From contig CAWKLQ010000008.1 in NCBI GenBank assembly GCA_963850525.1, positions 1,178,001-1,242,000 on the forward strand: a stretch of DNA of 64,000 nucleotides, written 5' to 3'. The notes beneath the pieces are model-generated. The model searched no databases and was not told where the DNA came from. It saw only the letters and a program-made list of their open reading frames with translations. Source of the DNA: JAEMQF01 sp963850525 (lineage in GTDB: Bacteria; Pseudomonadota; Gammaproteobacteria; Burkholderiales; Burkholderiaceae_C). Every line of letters starts with the position of its first letter. The stretch's first letter is position 1. Positions 15,991 to 25,177 of the stretch are shown in pieces. Both the position numbers and the translations under genes were made by a program.

Positions 15991-17343
15991 CTACGCGTCG
16001 GCGTCGTTCACGTCGGCGTCGTTCGCCAGCCGCGGCAAGCCCACGCCCGTGCCGGGCAGCAACAGGCCGGCCTGGCTGTAGATCTTCAGCTTCTCGCGCG
16101 TATCGACGATGTCGAGGTTGCGCATCGTCAGTTGGCCGATGCGGTCTTGCGGCGTGAAGCTCGATGCGCCTTTTTCCATCGTCAGGCGCTCGGGGCGGTA
16201 CGTCAGGTTCGGCGACTCCGTGTTGAGCAACGAATAGTCGTTGCCGCGGCGCAATTCGATCGTCACTTCGCCGGTGACCGCGCGTGCCACCCAGCGCTGC
16301 GCGGTCTCGCGCAGCATGATCGCTTGCGGGTCGAACCAGCGGCCCTGGTAGAGCAGGCGCCCGAGGCGCCGCCCGTTGTCGCGGTATTGCTCGATCGTGT
16401 CTTCGTTGTGGATGCCGGTGATGAGGCGCTCGTAGGCAATGAACAATAGCGCCAGCCCCGGCGCTTCGTAAATGCCGCGGCTCTTCGCTTCGATGATGCG
16501 GTTCTCGATCTGGTCGCTCATTCCCAGACCGTGGCGCCCGCCGATGCGGTTCGCCTCCAGCAGCAGCTCGACGGGGCTGGCGAACTCGCTGCCATTCAGC
16601 GCGACCGGCTGGCCCTCGTCAAAGCGCACACGCACCTCTTCGCGCTTCACCACCACGTCGTCGCGCCACGCCGCCACGCCCATGATGGGCTGGACGATGC
16701 GGATCCCGCTGCTCAAGTGTTCGAGGTCTTTCGCCTCGTGCGTCGCGCCGAGCATGTTGGAGTCGGTGGAATAGGCCTTTTCGGCCGACATCTTGTAGGC
16801 GAAGCCCGCCGCGCGCATGAACTCCGACATCTCGGCGCGACCGCCGAGTTCGTCGATGAAGGCCTGGTCGAGCCAGGGCTTGTAGATCTTCAGATCGGGA
16901 TTGACGAGCAGGCCGTAGCGGTAGAAGCGTTCGATGTCGTTGCCCTTGTAGGTGCTGCCGTCGCCCCAGATGTTGACGTCGTCTTCGCGCATTGCGGCCA
17001 CTAAGATCGTGCCCGTCACTGCGCGGCCGAGCGGCGTGGTATTGAAGTAGGTGGCGCCGGCCGTCGAGATGTGAAACGCGCCGCTTTGCAGCGCGGCAAT
17101 GCCTTCGGCGACGAGCTGCGTGCGGCAGTCCACGAGCCGCGCGGTGTGCGCGCCGTAGAGCAGCGCCTTGCGCGGAATTTCGTCGTAGTCGGGCTCGTCG
17201 GGTTGGCCCAGATTGGCTGTGTAGGCGTAAGGCGTTGCGCCCTTTTGGCGCATCCACAACAGCGCGGCGCTGGTGTCCAGGCCGCCCGAAAACGCGATGC
17301 CGACCTTCTGGCCGATGGGGAGGTTTTGCAGAATGGTTGTCAT
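15991..17343 (-). CDS. argG: Argininosuccinate synthase
   Basis: A 450-residue enzyme that joins citrulline and aspartate with ATP in arginine biosynthesis. The length and sequence fit the long E. coli-type ArgG rather than the shorter form of about 400 residues. The N-terminal ATP-pyrophosphatase loop AFSGGLDTSAAL is followed by 'YTANLGQPDEPDYD', 'TGTILVAAMREDDVNIWGDG' and 'TYKGNDIERFYRYGLL'. The start is placed at the ATG at 17343 (MTTILQNLPIGQKVG), which fits the family N terminus, although the frame stays open further upstream. It stands alone, convergent with the AP2-like gene and divergent from the copper-cluster remnant. Confidence 0.97.
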   Translation of the reverse strand: MTTILQNLPIGQKVGIAFSGGLDTSAALLWMRQKGATPYAYTANLGQPDEPDYDEIPRKALLYGAHTARLVDCRTQLVAEGIAALQSGAFHISTAGATYFNTTPLGRAVTGTILVAAMREDDVNIWGDGSTYKGNDIERFYRYGLLVNPDLKIYKPWLDQAFIDELGGRAEMSEFMRAAGFAYKMSAEKAYSTDSNMLGATHEAKDLEHLSSGIRIVQPIMGVAAWRDDVVVKREEVRVRFDEGQPVALNGSEFASPVELLLEANRIGGRHGLGMSDQIENRIIEAKSRGIYEAPGLALLFIAYERLITGIHNEDTIEQYRDNGRRLGRLLYQGRWFDPQAIMLRETAQRWVARAVTGEVTIELRRGNDYSLLNTESPNLTYRPERLTMEKGASSFTPQDRIGQLTMRNLDIVDTREKLKIYSQAGLLLPGTGVGLPRLANDADVNDADA

Positions 17344-17425
17344 GGATGAAATGCGGGGAGATGAGCTATTTTGGGTCCAATTCTCGGTCCTCCGGGCGGA
17401 CACTACAGGTCGCCGCTGCTCTACC

Positions 17426-17743
17426 ATGGCCCTCGTCGCCGTCGTGCTGGCCGCCGTCGCGCCGACGACTTCGCACGCCTTGCAGGACGCCGGCACAAAC
17501 GGTTGGATCGAACTGTGCTCGGCGCTGGGGTCCAGGTGGGTCGAGCTACCCGCCGGCATGGTGGTTGAACTCCAGCCCGGCGGCTACCACGTCATGCTGA
17601 TGGACCTCAAGAGTCACGTCGCAGTCGAGCGCCGTGCGCAGGCAGCGCCCGACCGACTTGTCGCCGTTGGCCAGCAGGATCTGGCCATGCGCGATGCACG
17701 CCGAGATCGTTTTCGTGCACGCCGCGGCGCCGACACAACTTAA
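17426..17743 (+). pseudogene. Chimeric remnant: DUF2946 N-terminus joined to a PCuAC copper-chaperone fragment
   Basis: The frame from ATG 17426 encodes about 105 residues. Its first 45 residues resemble DUF2946 proteins: a hydrophobic export segment (ALVAVVLAAVAPTTSHAL) followed by 'NGWIELCSALGSRWV'. The next residues switch to the hallmark end of PCuAC copper chaperones (LPAGMVVELQPGGYHVMLMD) and then lose similarity. The expected His/Met metal-site region of PCuAC is missing. It lies beside a copper-type cluster, on the opposite strand. The simplest reading is a deletion that fused two decaying genes. It could still be expressed as a short exported protein, but it should not be called a functional member of either family. 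Confidence 0.5.
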
Positions 17744-17749
17744 GCCAAA

Positions 17750-18277
17750 TCAAGGTGCGGCGCGCCCACGGCCGGCACGGCGTGCCGAAGACGCGCCGCT
17801 CCACGAATCGACATCGGTTTTCGACGGCGGGCCCGTCACCGCAGCGGCCTGCCGATTCGGCGCGAGGAACGAAACGTACGGCGTGACGCCGCGCCAACGT
17901 GGGTCGACCGCGTGCCGAATCGCAGGCGCCTGGCCGGCGAAAGCAAAAAGACGATCGGCCAACCGGTACTCCGCGTTTTGCAGCACGGTGGCGTCGGCCT
18001 CGCCTGGCGCCACGTCCATCACCACGACGATCAACGTCGCCTTCAGCTTGCGCTGCCTGATGTCGCGGCGCAGGGTCTCGATGACGGCAGGGCAATGCAC
18101 GCAGTCGGTGGTGGAGAAGACGACCGCCGTGGGCCGCTCGAGCCCGGACTGCAAGGCCTGCCACGCGGCAGAATCGAAGGCTTCGACGGCGCGCGGCGCC
18201 GCTTCGGCAACCTGGGCCAGTGCCACCCCGCCGCCCAGCAGGACGAGCGCAAACTTACGGAACGATGCGTTCAACAC
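17750..18277 (-). CDS. Exported thioredoxin-fold protein
   Basis: A 175-residue protein with a signal peptide (FALVLLGGGVALAQVAEA) and a thioredoxin-like active site CVHC in 'FSTTDCVHCPAVIETLRRDI'. The C-terminal tail is basic and low complexity (SSARRAGRGRAAP). Its ATG lies 23 bases inside the end of the sialidase-like gene, so the two are co-translated. In related copper clusters a periplasmic thioredoxin-like protein commonly follows the TonB receptor and the BNR protein; a role in handling thiols or metal in the periplasm is inferred. The gene borders a remnant at its 3' side, so the last part of the cluster appears lost. Confidence 0.75.
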   Translation of the reverse strand: MLNASFRKFALVLLGGGVALAQVAEAAPRAVEAFDSAAWQALQSGLERPTAVVFSTTDCVHCPAVIETLRRDIRQRKLKATLIVVVMDVAPGEADATVLQNAEYRLADRLFAFAGQAPAIRHAVDPRWRGVTPYVSFLAPNRQAAAVTGPPSKTDVDSWSGASSARRAGRGRAAP

Positions 18278-19517
18278 GTACTCCAGAAGCGGTGCGCCAG
18301 AGCGCGAAGACCTGCGCGCCGCGTTTGGCGAGCAGCGGATGGTCGTTGTCCTCGGTGCTGCGGCCGAGTTCCTTCAAAGTGAAATTACGTCCGTCATCAC
18401 TTGAGATCCACGCGCGCCACGCGGTGGCCTGCCCGTCGAAGCTGCGCCAGACGATGACGACGTTCGACCCCGCGCTCTGCACGGCGGCGTGCTCGGCGCG
18501 TTCGTCGGGCAGCGGCCGCGCTTCGCCGCGCGGTGCGCCCAACGCGTCGAGCTGGCCGTAGCGGACTTGCGAGGCGCCGGCGCGGTCGCCGAACCAGACC
18601 GCGTGGTAGCCGCCGGCGGCTGCAGGTGCAAGGCCCGGTCCGTGGTGCGGGCAGGCGTCGATGGCCCAGCGGTCGAACGATGCGCGCACCGGCTCGTCAC
18701 CGCGCGGTGCGGCGACTGCAGCAAAGGCGTGGTCGCGCTCATTGGGCGCGAAGACGTGGCGCCAAAGTGCCACGAGCGAGCCGTCCGGAGCAGGTGCCAG
18801 CGCGATGCGGCAGCACTCGCAAGAGTGGTCGGCGAGCTTGATGTCCGGGCCGAAGCTGAGGCCGCCGTCTTTCGATTCGTTGCGATAGATTGCCGCGCCG
18901 CGGTATTCGCTCTTGACGCGCGCCTTGCGACCCGCCAGGCCTGCCGCGCTGGCCGCATTGTCGGCAGCGGCGACTGCCGCGGGCGCGCGCGCCGCTTGCG
19001 CCTTGGCCTGCGCTTCCGTATCGCGCTTGTCGACCCACAGAGTGTGCAGCGTGCCCAGCGCGTCGAAGGCCACCGATTCAAAGCGGTGTGTGATGAGCTG
19101 GCGGTCGTGGTGCACGGTGAAAGGCGCCGAGAAGGTCTGCCCCGCGTCTGCCGAGCGCAGCATGCGAATCTGCCCGGTGTAGGGCCGCTCCAGCGGCTCG
19201 GTGTAGGTGATGACGGCTTCGCCCTTGGTGCCGAACGCGAGCTTGGGGCGGTTTTCGCCGTCGGCGGCGATTTTGTCAGCGCCCGAGTCAAGGACTCGTG
19301 GCGCCGCCCAGCCGCGGCCTTCGTCGCCACTCGTCTGCACGAACAGGCGCTGCCTGTCGTCGAGGCCGACGATCCAGAGTTCACCTGAAGGCGCAAACGC
19401 CGCGCCCATCGCCAGCGGCGGCGGGCGGCGCTTGGCGCCTTCCTTGTGAACGTGCTGCGCCAGGGCAGGCAGAGCCAGCGCCAACAGCAGAACGCTCATT
19501 GCGTGTTTGAATTGCAT
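18255..19517 (-). CDS. BNR-repeat, sialidase-like exported protein of the copper cluster
   Basis: About 420 residues with a signal peptide (SVLLLALALPALAQ). The body shows repeated Asp-box-like turns (SADAGQTFSAPF, SKDGGLSFGPDI, SSDDGRNFTLKEL) expected of a six-bladed BNR/sialidase propeller. A distinctive Cys cluster 'DHSCECCRIALAP' and 'DACPHHGPGLAP' could bind metal. ATG 19517 is used; a GTG at 19529, three bases after the receptor's stop, is an alternative. True sialidase catalytic residues are not evident, so 'exo-alpha-sialidase' labels for this family are probably misleading. It sits between the TonB receptor and the thioredoxin-like gene, and a periplasmic metal-related role is inferred from that context. 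Confidence 0.75.
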   Translation of the reverse strand: MQFKHAMSVLLLALALPALAQHVHKEGAKRRPPPLAMGAAFAPSGELWIVGLDDRQRLFVQTSGDEGRGWAAPRVLDSGADKIAADGENRPKLAFGTKGEAVITYTEPLERPYTGQIRMLRSADAGQTFSAPFTVHHDRQLITHRFESVAFDALGTLHTLWVDKRDTEAQAKAQAARAPAAVAAADNAASAAGLAGRKARVKSEYRGAAIYRNESKDGGLSFGPDIKLADHSCECCRIALAPAPDGSLVALWRHVFAPNERDHAFAAVAAPRGDEPVRASFDRWAIDACPHHGPGLAPAAAGGYHAVWFGDRAGASQVRYGQLDALGAPRGEARPLPDERAEHAAVQSAGSNVVIVWRSFDGQATAWRAWISSDDGRNFTLKELGRSTEDNDHPLLAKRGAQVFALWRTASGVRVERIVP

Positions 19518-19532
19518 GGTACGGCTCACGGT

Positions 19533-21926
19533 TCACAAGTCGTACTTCACGCCGGCAAACCATGTCCGCTGCGGGTACGGGTTGGGATTGACGAAGTAGT
19601 TGAAGTTGCCCAGGTTATTCACGCCGAGCGACGCGCTCCACTGCTTGTCGATGCGGTACAACAGCTTCGCGTCGAACACGCTGTAGTGGCTCACCGCGCC
19701 GTAGACGTTGGGGTTCGGGTCGTTGTACTGCCCCGTCGTCGTGTTGTACAGCTGATTGTGCTGGCGCCCGCTGAAACGGTAGCTCAGGCTGTAGCTCAAC
19801 GCGTCAGACGCACGAAACGTGGCGACAAGGGTCGCGCGCCAATCCGGAATGCGCGGTTGGTCCGTGCCCTCCAGGCCGGGGTTGCGCGAGTCGCGCAGGA
19901 TCGTCGAATCGGCGTAGGTGACGCTGCCGTTCAAGTCCAGCCCACGCAAGCCCAGATCGCTCACCTGGCCCGCGACCTCGATGCCCGTGGTGCGCACCCT
20001 GTCGACGTTCTGGATGCTGCTGATGTTGGGCGTGATGGTGACGTCGGTCTGCGAGATCAGCGCGTCGCGCTTGTCCTCGTAAAAAAGCGACACCCGCGCA
20101 AACGACTCGACGAGGCGTTGCTGCACCACCCACTCCAGCGAATTCACCTGTTCGGGTTTCAGGTTCGGGTCGTTGAAGCGGATGCCTCCTGGGCCGTTGA
20201 AGGTCTGGAACATTTCAGCGACCGTTGGGTAACGAACCCCCTTGCCGAGCGAGGCGCGCAGCTCGACTTCGGGTGTGGCCTGGTAGGCCACATGCAGCTT
20301 GGGTGAAAAGTTCGACTGGCTGCGATCGGCGTAGACAATGTCCTGCGGGTTCGGCGCGACGTTGGCTGCGTTGTAATTGCTCCCGTCGAAGGCCTTCCAG
20401 CGCTCCTGACGGGCCCCGGCGACCAGCAGCCAATGCGGCGCGAAATTCCATGAGTCTTGCAGGTACGCCGCCTCGGTCTGCGTCTTGCCGTACGAGTTGG
20501 TGTTCAGCGTGCCGCTGTCGCTGCTGAGCCAATCGGCGATCGGGCTCGCCACCGTGCCGTAGGTCACCGAGGCAAGCTGGTAGCGGTCATGGTGCACGCC
20601 GAAGCTCAGCGTGTGTTCGCTCGCCAGCTTGCCAGCGCTCCGCCAGGTGCCGCGCACGTCGAGGTTGTGCCAGCCCGTGCCGTCGGCCAAGGTGATCTGG
20701 CCGCCGGGGCGCACGGCGCCGAGGCCAGAATCGAACCCGCTGCTCGGTGTGGCGGTGCGCGACACGTCTTTCTTCTGGTCGTACACGCTGGCCACGACAT
20801 CCAGGTCCCACGCGCCTCCGGTGTTCGACTTCAACGCCAGGCCGTGCATCCAGTGTTCGCTGTTGCTGCGGCTCGGCACGGCGGTCGAGACGGTGTAGTC
20901 GATGCCATCGATGCGCACGAACTTGAGCGGGTTCGCGTAAGCCGCACCGGCGTTGTAGACGGTGTTGCCTGCGGCGTCGCGCAGGTAGCTGTCGACCGTG
21001 CCTTCCGAGTCATTGCGCCAGATTCCCAGCGTGTAGCTCATTTGCCATTGCGGCGTGAAGCGATACCCGAGCTTGAGCTTGGCCATGTCCTGCACTGTGT
21101 GGTCGATGCCGGTCGAGCTGACGATGATGCGCGGCCGGCCGGCGGTGTCGGTGTCGCGGTACACCGTCGAGCCGCTCACGTCGGTGAATGTTCCGGCGGC
21201 GGCGGGCGCCCCGGCCTTCACCGTGGTGTTGCCGAAGGTCTGCGGATGGCCGTGGTTGTCCAGGTGATCGAGCGACACCCAGTACGCCCAGTCGTCCACT
21301 GCGGTGCCGAGCGCCGCGCTGGCATGGCCGCCGTTGAAGCGTGAGTCGGTGCCGTAGAGCTTGTAGCGCTGGCTGAACGCGTCAACCCTGCCGTGCGCCT
21401 CGAACTTGTCCGGCATGCGCGTGCTCATGCTCACCACGCCGCCCGCCGAATTGCCGGGGTAGAGCGCTGAGAACGGGCCGTAGATCACGTCGATGCGCTC
21501 GATCTCCTCGGGCGCCACCATGCCCCAGCGCGGCGCGGTGCTGAAGCTGTTGTTGAGGAAGTTCGACAGCAGCAGGCCGTCGGCATAGACGGTGGTCTGT
21601 GCGCTCGCGATCGAGCTGTTCACGCGCATCACGAGCACGCCGTTGCGGTCGCCGATGTAGCGCTCGCGCACGTGGGTGCTGGGCAGGTACTGGAGCATGC
21701 CTGCCGTGGTGGGCGTGTTCACCGTCTCGGTGATCTGTTGTGCTGTGACTGACTCGGTGGTGGAAGGCAGCGGCGCCTGAGCCACGGCTTTCTGCCCGGT
21801 CACGATGACCGGGTCGAGGGCTTGCACGCTGGCCGTGGTTTGCGCCAACGCGGCGCCGCAGGCGCAGGCCCACAGCGACGCTGCGGCCCACGCGACTGGA
21901 GTGGGAGAGAACGGATGAAATTTCAT
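19533..21926 (-). CDS. TonB-dependent outer-membrane receptor, probable copper type (OprC-like)
   Basis: A 797-residue receptor. A signal peptide ends near AALAQ. The plug domain contains 'SLDPVIVTG'-type sequence (ALDPVIVTGQKAVAQ), 'VRERYIGDRNGVLVMR' and 'IDVIYGPFSALYPGNSAGG'. The rest forms a 22-strand barrel ending in '...YPQRTWFAGVKYDL', with an aromatic-rich last strand. The gene heads a tightly packed unit with the sialidase-like and thioredoxin-like genes, and is preceded by DUF2946 genes. Such clusters are linked to copper in related bacteria; the substrate is inferred from neighbours, not from binding residues. It acts in the outer membrane with TonB-ExbBD energy. Confidence 0.88.
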   Translation of the reverse strand: MKFHPFSPTPVAWAAASLWACACGAALAQTTASVQALDPVIVTGQKAVAQAPLPSTTESVTAQQITETVNTPTTAGMLQYLPSTHVRERYIGDRNGVLVMRVNSSIASAQTTVYADGLLLSNFLNNSFSTAPRWGMVAPEEIERIDVIYGPFSALYPGNSAGGVVSMSTRMPDKFEAHGRVDAFSQRYKLYGTDSRFNGGHASAALGTAVDDWAYWVSLDHLDNHGHPQTFGNTTVKAGAPAAAGTFTDVSGSTVYRDTDTAGRPRIIVSSTGIDHTVQDMAKLKLGYRFTPQWQMSYTLGIWRNDSEGTVDSYLRDAAGNTVYNAGAAYANPLKFVRIDGIDYTVSTAVPSRSNSEHWMHGLALKSNTGGAWDLDVVASVYDQKKDVSRTATPSSGFDSGLGAVRPGGQITLADGTGWHNLDVRGTWRSAGKLASEHTLSFGVHHDRYQLASVTYGTVASPIADWLSSDSGTLNTNSYGKTQTEAAYLQDSWNFAPHWLLVAGARQERWKAFDGSNYNAANVAPNPQDIVYADRSQSNFSPKLHVAYQATPEVELRASLGKGVRYPTVAEMFQTFNGPGGIRFNDPNLKPEQVNSLEWVVQQRLVESFARVSLFYEDKRDALISQTDVTITPNISSIQNVDRVRTTGIEVAGQVSDLGLRGLDLNGSVTYADSTILRDSRNPGLEGTDQPRIPDWRATLVATFRASDALSYSLSYRFSGRQHNQLYNTTTGQYNDPNPNVYGAVSHYSVFDAKLLYRIDKQWSASLGVNNLGNFNYFVNPNPYPQRTWFAGVKYDL

Positions 21927-22104
21927 GATGTGGACTCGATGAGTTGGTCCAGTGACGCGCTGCCGCGCAGGCGGCTATGTCACCGGCCGGGAATCTGGGG
22001 GCGTGGCTGAACTCACCACGCGAGGGGTGGAGCCCGTGGAGCAATCGGTACAGCCAAGTCGGAGAGTCCCGGTGCCTGGCTGAGCCGGCCGCTCAAGGGG
22101 CCGG

Positions 22105-22586
22105 TCAGGCCTGGCTCGGCGGGCCGCGGGGCTGGTGGACCGACCAGGGGGTGGCCGCCTGCGGTATCGCGTCGCCAGCGACTGCGGCATGCCGAGCATC
22201 GCCGTGTTCGACGCCGTTCCAGCGGGCAGCTGCCGGCGCGACCGTCCACGCCGTAGCGGCAACGCCGCACAGCGGGCAGTGGTTCAGGTGGTCGTGGTTG
22301 CCGGAAGCGCCGTTGCCGTGGTCGCCGTGGCCACCAGGGTGCGCCATGGGCACATTCGACGCCGGCGCGGCCTCGGCGCTGCCTGCTGCGTCATCCGTCT
22401 GCGAGGTTGCAGGTTCGTCGCAATCGTGATGCTGTGGCGCTGTGAGCGTTGCGCTGGCAGGGACGCGCCGTGCCCGGTGTGCAACACGCTCAGCGCGCGC
22501 GACACGGTGGGCGCCAGCGCGAGCCCCAGCATCGCGATCAGCGCGATCCAAGTGAACCTGCGCAAGGTTTGGCGGGTTGGCGTCAC
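22105..22586 (-). pseudogene. DUF2946 family gene with a frameshift
   Basis: Reading from a GTG at 22586, the first 35 or so residues are a DUF2946-like export segment (RRFTWIALIAMLGLALAPTVSRAL). Close to 22460-22500 the meaningful frame shifts by one base. The new frame continues as a His-rich domain (AHPGGHGDHGNGASGNHDHL) and the family's 'NHCPLCGV' motif, and ends at 22105. Neither frame alone gives a complete protein. Restoring one base would give a product of about 160 residues. It lies just upstream of the TonB receptor in the same direction, so loss of this His-rich protein may affect the cluster. A sequencing error is the main alternative to a true mutation. Confidence 0.65.
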
Positions 22587-22636
22587 AGGGCGGACTGTAA
22601 CAAGAAGAATTGGGGCGGAATTGATCGAGCTAAAGC

Positions 22637-22726
22637 TCACATCACTCGATCACCCATCGACGCTACGGCGTCACCCGGGTCCAATGCACCCACCCGCGAC
22701 GGGTTGGCTTCGTATTCTTGCCTCAT
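22637..22726 (-). CDS. Possible 29-residue leader or small protein in the copper cluster
   Basis: A short frame with a strong ribosome site (AGGAG six bases before ATG 22726) encodes MRQEYEANPSRVGALDPG and 11 more residues, ending at 22637. It lies between two DUF2946 genes, and a hairpin (CGCCGG with CCGGCG, 22742-22759) sits just upstream of its ribosome site. It could be a leader peptide or a translated spacer. There is no family match that I recognise. Confidence 0.3.
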   Translation of the reverse strand: MRQEYEANPSRVGALDPGDAVASMGDRVM

Positions 22727-22820
22727 GAGGGTTCTCCTGAACGCCGGTCGCTGCCGGCGGGACGACGGATGCGTGCATGCGATGGGGCAACGCGCCCCGC
22801 GGTTCACGCGGCGGTCTTGT

Positions 22821-23216
22821 TCAGGAGTGCAGCGGTGGCGCTCGGGAGGGCGCGAGTGCCCAGGCGCGGACCTGATGCGGCGGCAGCGCGGATTCGGCGC
22901 GGCGAATGGCAGGGTCGCCGCTTGGCAGCGCCAGCGCGGCGCTTCCAGACGGCGGCAACTCGAGCGACGGCACCTGCAGCGAACACCAGGGGCAATGGCC
23001 GCCATGGTCGCCTTGCTGCGATGCAGGCGACGCCGCGTTGGCCGTGGTGGCCCGCGCGCTCACCCACTTCGAACCCCACAGTGTGCACACCTGCACCCAG
23101 CCGTCATCGCCGGCGCCGCGCAGCGCCGGCACGACCGCCGAGACAAAGGCGCCGAGCAGCAGTACGCTGGCGGTGAACCAGGCCAAGAAGGGACGATGAA
23201 TGCGGTGGGCTCGCAT
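22821..23216 (-). CDS. DUF2946 family exported protein
   Basis: A 131-residue protein starting at ATG 23216 (MRAHRIHRPFLAWFTASVLL). It has the family layout: a basic N terminus and one hydrophobic export helix (VLLLGAFVSAVVPAL), then 'GWVQVCTLWGSKWV', then a 'HGGHCPWCSLQV' Cys/His motif likely to bind metal, and a variable tail. DUF2946 proteins cluster with copper TonB receptors in Burkholderiales and are thought to be periplasmic or membrane-attached. This is the only intact member in the window; the copy at 22105 is frameshifted and a third piece is fused at 17426. Confidence 0.8.
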   Translation of the reverse strand: MRAHRIHRPFLAWFTASVLLLGAFVSAVVPALRGAGDDGWVQVCTLWGSKWVSARATTANAASPASQQGDHGGHCPWCSLQVPSLELPPSGSAALALPSGDPAIRRAESALPPHQVRAWALAPSRAPPLHS

Positions 23217-23331
23217 GCACCGATCGTAGGCGAACTCGGTCGTCACCGGGAGAATCACGTGAGGGATTGGACCCCGCGAATGGGCGGGGGAAGCGCACTA
23301 CCGCGAAGCGCTCACTACGCCATGCGTTTCG

Positions 23332-24948
23332 TCAAGCGCGCAGTGGCTCGGCGATGCGCCGTGCGATCGCCGGCGGTTCGGGACCCACATGAAACGCGAG
23401 ACGTCGCTCGCGCAGGTCAACGTCGGCGGCGGTCATGCGGCCGAAGCGGCGCAGGTGGTCGGCCCAGGTTTCGTCCATGAATTGTTCCACGTAGACCTGC
23501 GGGTCCGCGGTGTCGCGAAACAGCTCCCACGACAGCACGCCCTGGCGCAGGCGGTTGCGCCGCGTCAGTCGCATGACGTCGAGAAAGGCTTGCACGTTTT
23601 CCGGCGCAATGCGGTACGCCACAGCAACGATCACCGGGCCGTCGTCGGCAGCGATGTCCAGCGCCGTGTCGGGCGATTTGATGCGGTCGGTGGGCGTGAG
23701 ATCTTCCAGCGCAGCGCTGTCCAAGGTTCGGCGCCGCGTCAGCACCAAACACACCACCGCCACCAGCGCGGCGCTGACGATGCTCGTGTGCACTTCGCTC
23801 AGGCTCGCGACCTGGCCCCACAGCGCCGCTCCGGCGGCGCTGCTGCCCAGCATCGCCATCTGGTAGATCGACATGCCGCGCGCGCGCACCCAGTCAGGCA
23901 AGGCGAGTTGGGCGGACAGCGTGATCGTGTTCGCCACCGAGATCCAGGTCGCGCCGAGCACGAGCATCGCCGGCACGGCGACCCACACGTTGGGCGCCAG
24001 GCTCACCACCATCATCATCACTGCATGCATCAGGGTGCAGGCGCTCACCAGCCGGTCGCGCGAGACGCTTTCACGCAGGCGCGGCAGTGCCAGCGCTGCC
24101 GCAATCGCGCCCACGCCCATGCACGCCAGCAGCAGCGTGAAGGTGCCGGCGCTGCTGGCGCTGTTGTCGCCCATGCCCTTGGCGACCAGCGGCAACAGCG
24201 CCGGCAAGGCCGCGCCTTGCATGAAGAACAGGGAAATGCGCAGCAACGCCGTCTGCATCGCACGCGACTGGCGCACATGTTGAACGCCCACCCGAATCGC
24301 CCCAAGAAAACGTTCTCCCGGCAGCGCGCTGACCTTCGGCGCCCGGCGCCAGCGCGCGAGAACGAACGCCGCACCCACCGACAGCGCGGCGTTGAGCATG
24401 AACACGTAGGCGCTGCCTGCCGTGGCGATCACGGCGCCGGCCACCGCGGGGCCGGCAATCCGCGAAATGTTCATGGCAATCGTGTTCAGCGCAAGCGCTG
24501 ACGACAACTGGCGCCGCTGCACAAGCTCGGGAACGAGCGCGGCGTACACCGGCCAGCGCAGCGCCAGGCCGATGCCGTTGCCGAAGGTCAGCACGAGCAA
24601 CAGCGCAGGCGTGATCGCGTCGGCCAACGAGACCATGCACGTGATCAGGCCGACCCCCGCGACCCACACTTGCGTGAACAGGAGCAGGCGGCGCCGGTCG
24701 ACGATGTCGGCCAGCGCGCCGCTGGGCAGGCCCAGCAGGAACACGGGCAGCGAAGCGGCGGTGGCGACCAGCGCCACCATCACCGGCGACGTCGTCAGCG
24801 TCGTCATCAGCCACGCGGCGGCGACGTCGTTCATCCACATGCAGATGTTCGCCGTGACCCAGACGCCCCAGAGCATGCGAAACACCGTGTTGCGCAGTGG
24901 CGAAGGCGCAGCAGATTCGGGGGGGGATTGCGCTGAGGCTGACGACAT
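23332..24948 (-). CDS. MFS transporter (MFS_3 / enterobactin-exporter-like) with C-terminal soluble domain
   Basis: A 538-residue protein. Residues about 20-410 form 12 membrane helices of the major facilitator superfamily, with the loop motif 'GALADIVDRRRLLLF' between TM2 and TM3 and 'GNGIGLALRWPVYAALVPEL'. Residues about 435-520 form a soluble domain like the antibiotic-monooxygenase ferredoxin fold (VIVAVAYRIAPENVQAFL ... WELFRDTADPQVYVEQF), which is usual for the MFS_3 group. These transporters export siderophores or small hydrophobic compounds; the cargo here is unknown. It is transcribed towards the copper cluster with a 115-nt gap and is divergent from glgC. Confidence 0.88.
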   Translation of the reverse strand: MSSASAQSPPESAAPSPLRNTVFRMLWGVWVTANICMWMNDVAAAWLMTTLTTSPVMVALVATAASLPVFLLGLPSGALADIVDRRRLLLFTQVWVAGVGLITCMVSLADAITPALLLVLTFGNGIGLALRWPVYAALVPELVQRRQLSSALALNTIAMNISRIAGPAVAGAVIATAGSAYVFMLNAALSVGAAFVLARWRRAPKVSALPGERFLGAIRVGVQHVRQSRAMQTALLRISLFFMQGAALPALLPLVAKGMGDNSASSAGTFTLLLACMGVGAIAAALALPRLRESVSRDRLVSACTLMHAVMMMVVSLAPNVWVAVPAMLVLGATWISVANTITLSAQLALPDWVRARGMSIYQMAMLGSSAAGAALWGQVASLSEVHTSIVSAALVAVVCLVLTRRRTLDSAALEDLTPTDRIKSPDTALDIAADDGPVIVAVAYRIAPENVQAFLDVMRLTRRNRLRQGVLSWELFRDTADPQVYVEQFMDETWADHLRRFGRMTAADVDLRERRLAFHVGPEPPAIARRIAEPLRA

Positions 24949-25177
24949 CGCAGCGCATCATCGCAGGTGGCGCGAAATCGTTCGGTTTGATCGACCGCAA
25001 ACGGCGCAATCTCGGTCAAGCCCAGACTCGTGGATCCCACGCAGTGAGGCGGACTGTGCTGCGGGTGCGGGCACCGGCACTCAGGGTCGATGCCTCGCGT
25101 TCACGTGAAAAATTGCCATCAATCGAACAACTCTTACGGGTCGCAACCCTCAAGTTCCACTTCAGCCGCGCAGACTC

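Noticed and set aside
17344..17559. 72-residue N-terminal extension of ArgG
   Set aside because: ArgG proteins begin near MTTILQNLPIG; the upstream frame has no family similarity and overlaps the copper remnant on the other strand.
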